From Nannobrachium achirus (Eukaryota; Chordata; Actinopteri; Myctophiformes; Myctophidae), in the NCBI GenBank assembly GCA_963921795.1, contig OY997661.1:40096622-40160621 (forward strand): a stretch of DNA of 64,000 nt, given 5' to 3'. Under the pieces are notes generated by a model, which saw only the letters and a list, made by a program, of their open reading frames with translations, was not told the DNA's origin and searched no databases. Each line of letters opens with the position of its first letter. Positions within the stretch are counted from its first letter, which is position 1. Positions 53,271 to 64,000 of the stretch are shown here, piece by piece. The translations under genes and the position numbers were made by a program.

Positions 53271-54017
53271 CACAGTCAACATGTTTTCCCCACGCCAGTG
53301 ATGTCGTTCGAACCTTCTCTCAGTCAGTGGGGGAAAATAAAAGATACAATGTTACATTAAACCCTGAGACACAATCTCTTCCATTGAAATAACCAAAGAG
53401 TTAATGATCGTTTCGGCCTACACCTGCCACTGTTCAGCGACTGTTGCAGCGCAGCTATCTACAAGACTCTTATTAAGAAGGACCCAGAAGGGGCACTGTT
53501 TGATGTAAAGTCATCAACAAAACTTCCAGCTAAACCTTCAGTTTTAGAGGGGCTTTCAACAGGATAATCACAAGGTTTGTGTGCTTTATTAAGATACCAA
53601 AGTACCAAAGAAATTAGAACAACCAGGCTGACCGCATTTAAGACAAAGTGTCTTTCCTGAACAAAGTCTGTGGATTAACTTCAAGTGCGTTGTTAGTGAG
53701 TTGGCATTGGCCTGAGGGACTTTACAAATAAAACAAAACATCTCAGTATCAAATCAGTGCATCATCAGAGCACTCAGATAACAATATACTTTTCAGTATT
53801 AAAATTCAGTGCAGCATCAGAGCCCTCAAAATAAATCTTCTCAGTTTAGCATCAGAACCCTCAAAACCATCTCAAAAGTATCAGAAATCAGTGCAGAATC
53901 AAGAGCCGGGAGTCTCTGGTAGGGGACCCAACCGGTAGGAGACAATATAATCTCAAAAGTATTAAATAAATAAAAACAAAATAAAAATAATAATCAGTGC
54001 AGCATCCGAGCTCTCAT
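53271..54017. other. No gene seen
   Basis: Non-coding. CAGTGCAGCATCAGAG phrases recur at 53750-53890. Confidence 0.5.
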
Positions 54018-55737
54018 TTATTTGACCCTGGGATTGACCTTGGTGGTAGCAGCATCTATCTGGTAAACAGCACTTTGCAAGAAGTGGTAGACATTAGCCA
54101 GATCCCGGTTGTACGAGGTAGCGAAGACGAAATGATTTTTAAAAAGCGTGTCGAAAGAGGCAAGGGAGTCTGGTGACTTACACGGGATTGCACGTTTGTC
54201 AATCACAATGAAGTATTTGTGTATGGTACACCTCTGGGTCCCCACAGCCAGTAGATAGGGTTGACGACTCTCGTGATGCTGTCCAGATGCCCCTCGACAC
54301 TGGTCCCAGTCTGTGACAAGAGAACTTCATTAGTCATGTTATTACAATTAATATGTTTGCAGTTTAGAGCCCCAACTTTATGAGATAGCCACCAGAATCA
54401 CTTCTTGCCACAAAATGCAACCAACAACATTCTGCCTTATCTTTATTCTGCTAAATGTAAAATAAATAAACATATTCATATCGGTGTATCTCAGGCTGAT
54501 GGGGATAGATCTGTGGGGGGCGAAAGCAGACAATTATCACAGGGCAGTCGCTGATTACAGATGAGCATGGTTATCGCATGATTTCACAAAAGTATAGTTT
54601 TAAGGGTGACTATTAGGGACAGAACAGTGAGCCATCTTAAACTTTAATTGAACTATAACCTTACCTAGATGAACTTCACAAGGTGGTCAATGGCTTGTCG
54701 GGCTGAGAGCTTCCCTGGTCTCTTGTTGCGGCCTTGAGGTGAGGGTGGCATGAGGTGGATAAGGCAAGATGGAGGACATCTCACTGTCCCATCCTGAAAA
54801 TACAAGGGAGAGAAAAAAACCCAGACATTTTTACTAAAATCTCTTCATTTTGGTTTCGAAACCAATTCCCTCTTCCATTAGTATTAGTCATTTAATTCCA
54901 GCATACCATTTTCCAGTTGTCCTGTTGGGATTCAGCTTTATGAAGCAGATCTTCAAGGTCGCCTGTCTGGGTGAGGCCATGGCTTTGTTCAAGGACTTTC
55001 TGCCTGTAGCGAGTAGGCCCCTTTTCCAGGAACTTGGAAAAGGGGCAGCGATGCAGCGATGTCATCACCAAACATCAGACTGAAATTCTGCTCCATCTGC
55101 AGACAAGATGGAATACAGACGACAACATGGCATACATTTTTAATAGGTTCACCTTATGACCAGGGCTGTGATCTGTTTAAAGTCATTTCAGTTCATTTCA
55201 GTTCGACTTTAAGGCAATACATACCATTCCCGCAATGTCAAGAAATCTTGGAAAGGTGGTGAATATTTCAGAGGACTTCACTGGGTCATGAACCATTGCT
55301 TGGCGATGGGTGAAGGTGTGTTTCATCTTCTCCTCGACGATTGCTTCATCAGTTGTATGGTTCATCAGTGCGATGGCCTCACAACACTGGGTTTTGACAG
55401 GGGATTCTGACACTCTGTAATGATCCTCTCTCCTCCAGGTTTGGCCATCAGAATGTTTTCAATCATCTAAGTGGGAGGGGGGAAAAGGGGGGGACAGGGA
55501 TTTGGTGGCCAAATATATTTACAGTAGCACAAATGTAAACCATGCCCCCCATACTTCTCCGCAATTGTACTTTGCCATTTACCCCCCTGCTGCCCCCTTT
55601 ATCAGAATCACCATCTTGATCTCCATTTCAAACAGTCATCTGCAAATCTTACCTGAGCGAGATGAGTCAGGTCAGCTCTGTTCCTTTGGGCAGGACACGG
55701 CTGCAAAATGGTGGTGTCATCAGTCCCCATTGTCTGC
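54018..55737 (-). pseudogene. Broken multi-exon gene of an uncharacterised teleost family (SAMD3-like group)
   Basis: Spliceable minus-strand pieces follow the order of a large fish family often annotated as uncharacterised or SAMD3-like. They are MGTDDTTILQPCPAQRN (55737-55656), IENILMAKPGGERII (about 55468-55424), DEAIVEEKMKHTFTHRQAMV to FTTFPRFLDIAGM (55414-55225), MEQNFSLMFGDDIAASL then LEQSHGLTQTGDLEDLL (55096-54907), MPPSPQGRNKRPGKLSARQA (54793-54665), and RQPYLLAVGTQRCTIHKYFI then LANVYHFLQSAVYQIDAATT (54310-54018). Most junctions have GT-AG signals. The reading frame is interrupted in the 54907-55096 exon, and a TAG precedes the last donor. The first intron region lacks the domain usually found after the PGGE motif. 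Function of the family is unknown to me. Conclusion: a decayed copy. Confidence 0.6.
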
Positions 55738-55976
55738 ACTGGAGCTGAGAAAGGCTAGTTTCAGTGAGCCTCACTGAATCTAGCATGTTGACATAACAGG
55801 AGTGATTATAATAACATGTGATTAGCAAGAGGGGATCATTTGTGTTAAGAGTAATGTAAAAGAGATATTATAAATAAATATTGCGTGCCGGATCAAACAA
55901 CATGAAGTGCTTTTGCGCACTGCTGCCAGTAGCCTACTTATTTAGCGTCTGGTACTAACTCTGCTGTCACGTACTG
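55738..55976. other. No gene seen
   Basis: Presumed 5' flank of the broken gene; no promoter element recognised. Confidence 0.4.
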
Positions 55977-56404
55977 CAGTTGTTCTCAAACTTTTCAGGC
56001 CGCAACCCCAAAAATAATCATATTTTAACTGGGGACCCCCCACCCTGACGAGCACTAAGAGTTGGGACAGTACATTTTGTATAACACTGTTCTATTGTGA
56101 AAGTCTAGCAGATCTACATGCTCACAACGCCTCGCATTGCGAGGCTTTGTGAGCATGTAGATCTTCTATTTTCACAATCTCTGAGTCTAATATTTGATCA
56201 TTTGGCCCAATGTTTAGTCTGTCATTTTAGAGGTATTAAAAAGTCCTTAAATTGTCACTTTAGAAATGTGCAAATACCCTCTATACACTTAAAGTTTGTT
56301 GGTTTGTTTACTGTTGAGAAAACAATGATTAGCCAATCATCAGGGGACCCCCCAAAATAATTTAGGGACGCCCCTAGGGGTCCCGACCCAAAGGTTGAGA
56401 ACCA
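55977..56404. mobile_element. hAT-type MITE (CAGTGGTT family) with full hairpin
   Basis: The ends GCAGTTGTTCTCAAAC and AAAGGTTGAGAACCAC are present. The hairpin module is at 56098-56178 (arms GATCTACATGCTCACAACGC and complement). The interior aligns with the copies at 1860 and 10531. Confidence 0.75.
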
Positions 56405-56509
56405 CATTTCTAATACCTCAAAAGAACAGGGGAACAAAGGAAAGAAAAGACTGTTATAACATTAAAAGTAAACAAATTATATAAAAACTGGTCAAACGTT
56501 GCCCAAATT

Positions 56510-56657
56510 GTCAAATGATATAAGAGGCAACAATTGTGAAAATAACAGATCTACAAGCTCACTGCATTCCAAGTGCTTGTCAGGGTGGAGGGTCCCCAGT
56601 TCAAATATGACTATTTTGGGGGGTCCCCAGTTCAAATATGATTATTTGGGGGGCTTA
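56510..56657. mobile_element. CAGTGGTT-family fragment
   Basis: GTGAAAATAACAGATCTACA (half hairpin), then AGTTCAAATATGA repeated twice in tandem (56610-56645). Confidence 0.6.
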
Positions 56658-57142
56658 AGTGGTTAACAGTCAACAGGATCACTGATTACATTAATTATGA
56701 GAAGCAGTGTTCTTGGTGACATCACCACCAACAAGTGCCACAGGATATAAATAACAACAAGTGGGCTTGAGACCAGTATATTATACCAAAACTTCATAGG
56801 ATAGACCAAGGATATTCTCCTCAAAAATATAAAATAAATAAAAAATACCAACAGTACAAAGGCAGGGCCCTTAGCCAATGAGGCTAAGGGCACAGGGGTA
56901 TATATTTGTGCCCATATGAGCCCACACTGTTTTGTATGAACAGTATTTCTAGTTAAGAACTGGTTCTCAAACTGTTTTTTTATTTAAAGGACCCCCTGTT
57001 TTTAGTATGCATATGGCCATGATCCCCCATCATCCATAACTCCCCTAGAACTGTACAAATGGAACCAGATGGACCTGTTAGGGTTAATTTGGTTCCATTT
57101 GTATACTCTACTACCATTGCTAGCTAACATTAGCCACAAATA

Positions 57143-58005
<863 letters not shown>

Positions 58006-58009
58006 GATC

Positions 58010-58090
58010 AGGGGTCTTCAACAGGGGGTCCGCGACCCCTAGGGGGTCCGCGGGGATACTGCAGGGGGTCCCCTAAAAAAGGGGGGGGGG
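58010..58090. mobile_element. hAT-like left end (CAGGGGTCTTCAACAGG)
   Basis: CAGGGGTCTTCAACAGGGGG followed by GGTCCGCGACCCC is a common hAT-like terminus; no matching right end was found. Confidence 0.45.
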
Positions 58091-58529
58091 AAATAATAGG
58101 ATATATATAAATATATAATTTATTTTAAGAAAGAAAAAAAAGAAAAAATATATATTTTAATAGCATTATTATTATAGCAGTATTGAATGCACAATGTGAT
58201 TTTACACAATTTTATACATAAATATACAATATATGTTGTAGCCCCCTTCCCTACCCTACAAGGTATCTCAGTTATAACTATTATAATTATAATAAACATA
58301 CTATAAAGTGTTAGGCCTATATACATCATTGGAAAAAATACTATTTTTGTCAATACTGCATGTAGAAATACTCTGTAACAAATCATTCTAAATTTACTTA
58401 AAGTACAAAACTGTTGGTATGAAAATGTATTTAAAGTGCAAAAGTAGAAAGTACTCATTATGCAGAATCTTTGAAAAGAGCAGATCTACAAGCTTACAAT
58501 GGCATTGGTAACATTTTTGAGAGGCCATT

Positions 58530-58839
58530 TTTGCGACCGTTAGGTCGCAGTTACTATCAAAACCTTCACTGGCAGTCTGTCTGCCTGTCCGTCTGTCCGT
58601 CTGTCCGTCCGTCCGTCCACATCACGGCACACCACACTTTTGCCCTTCTCCACAACCGTTGCCCCTATCCATGCCAAACTTTGCACACACACTCCTTGCC
58701 TGCCAATCCACAAGCTCCACCCCTCCAGAGACCCCTGGAGCTCCAGGGACCCCCAGGGACCCCCTGGCGCCACTGCCAAAAAGTCAAAAGTAGCCGATCA
58801 TACATGTGCTTATCTCCTGGTTAGGGAGTCTTACTGGTA
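58530..58839. mobile_element. GCGACC-hairpin family element, short copy
   Basis: It starts TTGCGACCGTTAGGTCGCAG and ends CTTATCTCCTGGTTAGGGAG then TCTTACTGGT. The interior GTCTGTCCGTCTGTCCGTCC is a short tandem run, followed by text shared with 18500-18680. Confidence 0.65.
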
Positions 58840-59136
58840 TTGTTCTGCTCCAGGATTCTGGCTACCCCCCCTAAATCACATGCGCTGAGTCAGAATATGC
58901 AGGTTTTATTCCAATGCGCAAACAGGAAGTGTCTCAAAACTGCCACTTCCTGGTGTGTTTTGGGTATTACGAGTTGGTAGGTGCTCCGATATATTTTTTT
59001 CTCATGTCTGCATGTCATTTTAAGCCTCAGGTCGACATTCAGTAACCCTAATATCCTATCGTGATTTTATAGTAATTCAAAGGAGGCTAACCCTAGTTTA
59101 ATCCTAGGAATGTCGCACAGAAATAAAACACACCTC

Positions 59137-59502
59137 CACGTGTTCGTCTCGGTGAGCTATTCAACATACTAAAAGATGCGCCCTTGACACATGATGGTTT
59201 CGGACTTATAACACGAAATAGCTAACCCTAGGGTCAGCTATTTCGCGTTATAAGTCAAAGACGATGCGACATCAGACCTTGGTTCCGAGATATGTTGTAG
59301 AGCTCTCCGAGACGAACGTGTGGATGTCTTGGTTATCCTCCTACGACCTTTCTTCCCTGGGATCTCCAATTTGACTAAGGGTCATAGAGTCTATAAACGT
59401 TAGAGCACATTGAATGCCAGGCCAGAGAAAGCTATCTCCTCACAGGAGTGTCTGTGTGGGATGAACCTTATACTGGCGTGTTCAGCTCGCAGAGACGAAC
59501 AT

Positions 59503-59544
<42 letters not shown>

Positions 59545-59645
59545 CTCCTCTATACGACACTCCTGTGCCGAGAGAACGGCCCCTAAAGTTAGAATTAGGG
59601 TTAGCCCTCTAGGGGTCATACATCAACGCGTTCGTCTCAGCGAGC
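59137..59645. repeat. Four dispersed GTTCGTCTC.G.GAGCT units and a hairpin
   Basis: CGTGTTCGTCTCGGTGAGCT (59139) recurs inverted at 59301 (AGCTCTCCGAGACGAACGTG) and 59482 (CAGCTCGCAGAGACGAACAT), and direct at 59628 (GCGTTCGTCTCAGCGAGCTG). Between them, 59203-59256 is a hairpin with 21-bp arms and one mismatch (GACTTATAACACGAAATAGC). A (GT)n run sits at 59503-59541. Confidence 0.75.
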
Positions 59646-60299
59646 TGATCAAGAATCTTTTTGCCATGTGTCTGTGCGTCCCCTAGAACCCGAGCTAGCT
59701 CTTTTAGAAGGGTTAGAAATCGACTAAAGCATTTTTACGTGACGGGATAAGACTAAGAAAGATCTAACTGATCAGTCTTGATCACATGACTAGCGATTTG
59801 TGTGAAATTTGAAGGAGTAATATAAGAAAATATGTATTACGTAAGTCGGCCTGCTGGTGGCGCTATAAAAGGCATGTGACAAATGTAGGGCAAAGTTGAA
59901 GTTTTAGTCATGCTGCATAAATTGTTGAAACTCATGTAGTAGTAATAATATCTTAAAATGTAACTAACTTATAATGGTTATCCCCCAAATTAGCATTCTA
60001 TTGATGCAGACCCTTAGTTTTCATTAGATAACGTTTCTGTAAGTTCTATACTTTATCTTAATAAACTATCTGATACATTGCTTTTAACATTCTTAAATTG
60101 GCATGAGATTGGTTCTGTATGTGATAAAATTGAGACATAATTTATCTAATTGTTGGTATCATTCGAGAGCTTGTACTAGCTAGAATGATATATACTTAAG
60201 ACTTTCTGAATATGCTATAAATAAAGCAAGTGAATTAAAATGAGCATTAAACACAAATGCATGATCAAATGAGAATGATTGAAGACTGCATCGTTTATA
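59642..60299. other. No gene seen
   Basis: Non-coding. CTGCTGGTGGCGCTATAAAA at about 59850 matches the duplicated unit at 35156 and 36515. Confidence 0.5.
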
Positions 60300-60690
60300 G
60301 CTATATACTGGCCAATCTGAGTCTTTAATGTGACTTAAATGAGATAATCTTGAGAGCTCTTTTACAGCTCAACAGTGGTCATTCTGAGACAGACCTGAGA
60401 TGTAACAAAAAGCCTTAATTGAGCTTTAAATGAGATTATATTGAAAGCTATTTTTTATATCACTTGGAGCTAAGTTTGAGACGCAACAATCCAGATGAAT
60501 TGAGCAATATTTGAGACATTATTGAGCTCTCCTGTATAGCTCATCAGAGCTTCCATCTGAGGCATGTTGCTCCCCAGAAATAGAGGAGAAACAGGAGCAA
60601 TACCTGAGATCTCCTTTTTGTATCACCTTGATCTCATTTGTGGCTTGAGAAACAAAAGAGCAATAGATGAGGGCTCAATCATGGATTCTG
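60300..60690. repeat. TGAG-rich degenerate tract, copy 2
   Basis: Phrases such as CTTAAATGAGATAATC, TTAATTGAGCTTTAAATGAG, AATTGAGCAATATTTGAGAC and CACTTGGAGCTAAGTTTGAG recur. The style and several phrases match 51890-52180. Confidence 0.55.
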
Positions 60691-61145
60691 CTTTCCTCTG
60701 GGAGAGGCCCAGAGTCAACTCCTCCAAATCCCTAGTGTAAAGTCGTGGCTAAACTAATACTATATAAAAGTGACAGTGATAATTCCCACAGGATAAGTAC
60801 TTGCTGTGTTCTCCCCACTTCACTACAAGACAGGGTTTGGAACGCAGCCAAATTTAAGGAGGTCTATCTTTCAGGGCAACATTCTTGGATGACAGCCCGC
60901 CTGTGGTCGCGTTATGCCTCTGAGTATGGAATACAGTCGACTATAAAAACACGCACATGTCATTCTTGCAACAGAGCTTTACAGTAGCAGACAGAGAGGG
61001 ACCACAGGCTTTTGAATTGCTCTGATCCAAAGCCAGGTTTCATATAAAATATTCTTGATTCGCATATTTTAAACTCTTGAGTCCTAAAAGCCTGATAAAT
61101 TGTTTAACCACTTAATAACACCCAATATACTTTGTTGTACATTGA

Positions 61146-61232
61146 CAGCGAAAATCGCCAATCTACAAGCTCACAATGTGTCGCAATGCAACACGCTGTG
61201 AGCTTGCAGATCTGCTATTTCCGATAGATGTT
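61146..61232. repeat. Hairpin module, diverged standalone copy
   Basis: CCAATCTACAAGCTCACAAT, a GTCGCAATGCAAC centre, then CTGTGAGCTTGCAGATCTGC. It is not inside any recognised element. Confidence 0.75.
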
Positions 61233-61465
61233 CACCTATATTTTTGGTCTAATATTTGTCTATTTTGTCTATGTTTGACAATTAATAGGATAGAATAGGG
61301 ACATTAGTATGTGGTTCAATAAGACTCAGAAACAGGTTTATTCATCATACTTTTACCGCAACTACAGGTGTGATTTAATTCAGAAGAAGCAAAATGGCCT
61401 GTTTGAATAGTTAAAGAATGTAATTTGACTATCTAATTTAACTGCGTTACTGTCTAATAGGCCCA

Positions 61466-61800
61466 TTGTGGTGCCACTACCCAACAGCTGTTAATCTGAC
61501 TGTGAATTCAAACATTATTCCATTCGGCAGATTCGAGCAAGTCATCGCAAAGACCACAAGAAAAAAAAGAACGTACTATTTCAAGGATGAAATCGATCTT
61601 TTTTTGGGTCAGATGCGGCCGTTGTATAGTCTTCAGGGAACGTGTTTGTTGTTTTGTGAGACTGCGTTATATGATTTCCCAGGTGAATGGGTACACCTTC
61701 CGCAGGTTTTTGCCTTCGGGTATTCGTTCTCTAGCCGCCCCTCTTTCAAGGTTCCTGGACTTGTCTGGAGGAGAGACACCTGGAAAGCCATTTCCATGCA
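61466..61800 (+). mobile_element. Possible LINE endonuclease-start fragment
   Basis: FKDEIDLFLGQMRPLYSLQG then TCLLFCETALYDFPGEW resembles the start of CR1/L2 LINE endonucleases (LRSLQGTSVLFFTETWL). The match is short and imperfect. Confidence 0.3.
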
Positions 61801-61995
61801 CTGTAGCAAGAAGAAGAAGAAGAAAAAAAAAAAAAAGATACTCCAGGTTACTGTAATGTCTTGTGAGGAGAACTGGAGATTGCCCAGGTTCTCTCTCGGC
61901 AAGGCTGGGACCGAAGCTGCCAGGCAGGGACGTGCAGAGAATGTTAGAGAGGCAGGGGCTGACATTTCTAAAAGGGCCTTTTGGTGGAAATATTG

Positions 61996-62042
61996 AAAAT
62001 AGCAGACCTCAACTCAGCTTGGAGGTCGGCTATTTTCGGTGC
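61996..62042. repeat. Shortened hairpin module
   Basis: GAAAATAGCAGACCTCAACT and CTTGGAGGTCGGCTATTTTC form a shorter stem with changed but still paired inner bases. Confidence 0.7.
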
Positions 62043-62514
62043 GTGATACCACACTGAACTAAAGATAATCAAGTGAATAGCAGGGGCATAGTTCAGCCGA
62101 TTTAAAATTACTCCAATACGGAACTAACTAGTTGCGCTGTTTCCCCCCCGCCCAATCGCAAAAAGAATTGTTCTTCATTGGACCCCATTCATTTTCCCCT
62201 TTCGTTTTCTAACCTTAATTAACATTTTCATATCGCTATCGCTAGTTGCACGTGACCGTTGGCAGCCAATAGCATCCTCTGGTGCCTTTACAATCTATGA
62301 TGGCAACACCCATGCCAAGGACCCATATTGTGTCATTTGCGCTGCATAGAAACCAATGGCTTCGCTTTGTCCATATCTTTTATACAGTCCATGGTGAATA
62401 CTGGAGGTGTGGCGTAATTCTACACAGAGATGCTGCTTTCAAGTTCAGGAGAGTTTGGACAAGGCAATTCTCTTGAATGCTGCCTTCAGGTATGGCAGGG
62501 AAAGAGTGCATTTG

Positions 62515-63360
62515 CAATAGACCGTTTGTCAGCCTTCTGATTGGTCCCTGAGACTCCCTGACTGGCCAACCAGAAAAAAACATTCACTTTTTGCTATCGG
62601 GGGTGGAGTTTGTGCAGTGGAGAATGTTGCTTCAGCCTTTCAAAAACTGTCCGCAGTGCGCGACACGGAGATCGGCCGGTACGGTGATAGCGACGGCAAG
62701 CGTCAAGCGATCTCGCTCATCATAACGAATAAGCTTCAACAAACTAGTTCACATGTACCTTATCAATGGTCTAAGAGTCACGATTGGGTACATATAATTT
62801 AAATGGGCAGAATTACGAAAAGCCAGCCTATTATGTGAGGAGAAACATTCTCTCTGTCCTCTTCCTAGTACCCAAGATGCAATGCGCTTCTCTTTCTATC
62901 TCTGATACAGAGGATTAAACTAATTAAAACATTTATTTTTCGGGGGAAAACTACTGTTTTGCTATGTAATTACTGTACCTTTTTCTTCCCTTTTTATTAA
63001 TATCACGTAGATGTGTTTTTTGTGGTACTTTATATAGCTGTAATGAGGCTATGAAGGGAAAAAAAATCGCATCCACTACCACTATAAAAGAATCTGCAAA
63101 GAGGATTCTGTCCCACTGGGATTAAACAAATTAAAACATATATTTTCGGGTAAATCCCCTGTTTTGCAATGTAACTACTGTACCTTTGTCTTCCCTTTTT
63201 ATTAATATCACCTAGGTGTTTTTCCTTTGGTACTTTATATAGCTGTAATGAGGCTATGAAGGGGAAAAAAAAAAACCATCCACTTCCACTATAAAAAACA
63301 ATCTGCCCAGGGTTAATGTCCCATCATAGTAACAGGGCAGAATGGGGCGGGATTTGCAAA
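62515..63360 (-). repeat. Dispersed repeat, copy 2, with internal duplication
   Basis: Inverse of 14390-15030 (GACTCCCTGACTGGCCAACC at 62550, GGCAGAATGGGGCGGGATTT at 63337). A segment of about 195 bp with TTTTATTAATATCAC and TGTAATGAGGCTATGAAGGG occurs twice (62920-63075 and 63115-63270); copy 1 has it once. Confidence 0.75.
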
Positions 63361-64000
63361 AGGGTTTATTCTTTCACCATAGTAAAAACTGCATTCATGG
63401 TCTGGAGAGAGGGCACTTTTTACAGACGGATAAAAGGGCAGGGGCTCAAGCCCCGTTTGATGTCTATGTGTGCCAGGGCATCAGGCAAGAACCAACAAAG
63501 CCCTGTTATGTGATTTCAACGTGTTGTCGTAGTATTAAGAATAATTACCGCGACTGCCTGCAGCTCCACTTTTTATACATCTGTTTTTACAAAGCAAAAG
63601 TTAACTAAATAAGAATGACATTCCTCTAAAAATGAAAGGGGGAAAAAACATTGGTTGGTCTTGTCATAAAGCTGTTCCACCCTCTCTCCTCTCTCGGAAT
63701 CAAGGAGTGTCTGTCTCTCCGGCCATCCCTCCCTTCCCATCTACTCCTCCTTAAAACGGGAGAGAGTTTGAAAGGAGGCTGGTCCGTCCCCTCATTTACT
63801 TACTTTACCTAAAGGATGTCTTTCATTGAAGCTCGCTCGAGGAGTCCAGTGTGAGTCAGAACATAGGCTCTACTTGTGTTGAGTCACATTGTTGCTGATC
63901 AGTACCGGCCTGGTCAATACATAGCTTATCAATACCCAATCGACACTTACTTACCTTGGCCTGCAGACTTGTGTCACTGAGGAGGAGGCAACCACTTGAT
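63361..64000. other. No gene seen
   Basis: Non-coding to the window edge. TCTCTCCTCTCTCGGAATC text near 63680 is pyrimidine-rich; no exon recognised. Confidence 0.5.

Noticed and set aside
60745-60987. 80-codon open frame ending CNRALQ
   Set aside because: No recognisable domain, and no sign of exon boundaries.

Overview
This window looks like nuclear DNA from a teleost fish. It has vertebrate-type split genes with GT-AG introns, an intronless fish-type RING/coiled-coil/PRY-SPRY gene pair, and a very high load of short DNA transposons, truncated LINEs and microsatellites. I cannot name the species from sequence alone.

Real genes are few. Position 2300-2526 (+) is the last coding exon of a retinol-dehydrogenase/17-beta-HSD6-like SDR gene whose earlier exons lie left of the window. 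Positions 13213 to 6431 (-) hold a complete 10-exon atp5f1b (mitochondrial ATP synthase beta subunit, 517 residues); all splice junctions join in frame. Its introns carry a 559-bp foldback element and a hAT-type element with a 150-bp tandem duplication. At 44.4-47.8 kb (-) are two tandem TRIM-like genes: an intact one of 443 residues and a frameshifted copy, both without a B-box. At 54.0-55.7 kb (-) is a broken multi-exon gene of an uncharacterised teleost family.

The rest is repeats. Several hAT-type elements can be delimited with exact or near-exact 8-bp target-site duplications (TSDs), e.g. 507-1002, 5267-5635, 21492-21763, 22384-23263, 23272-23757, 25677-26141, 26423-26912, 28519-29092 and 40850-41430. 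LINE 3' fragments lie at 240-1345, 17956-18440, 38598-39055 and 52230-53270. A 1,359-bp unit is tandemly duplicated at 35064-37780. CCATATATGG-rich repeats cluster around the TRIM genes and at 24.3-24.8 kb.

The most unusual signal is one hairpin module, with arms built on AGATCTACAAGCTCACA and its complement. It occurs about 35 times inside several element families that have unrelated termini. Arm differences between families are compensated on the opposite arm, and in one pair of near-identical copies the loop is inverted relative to the arms. No virus-like element, rRNA or CRISPR array was seen.
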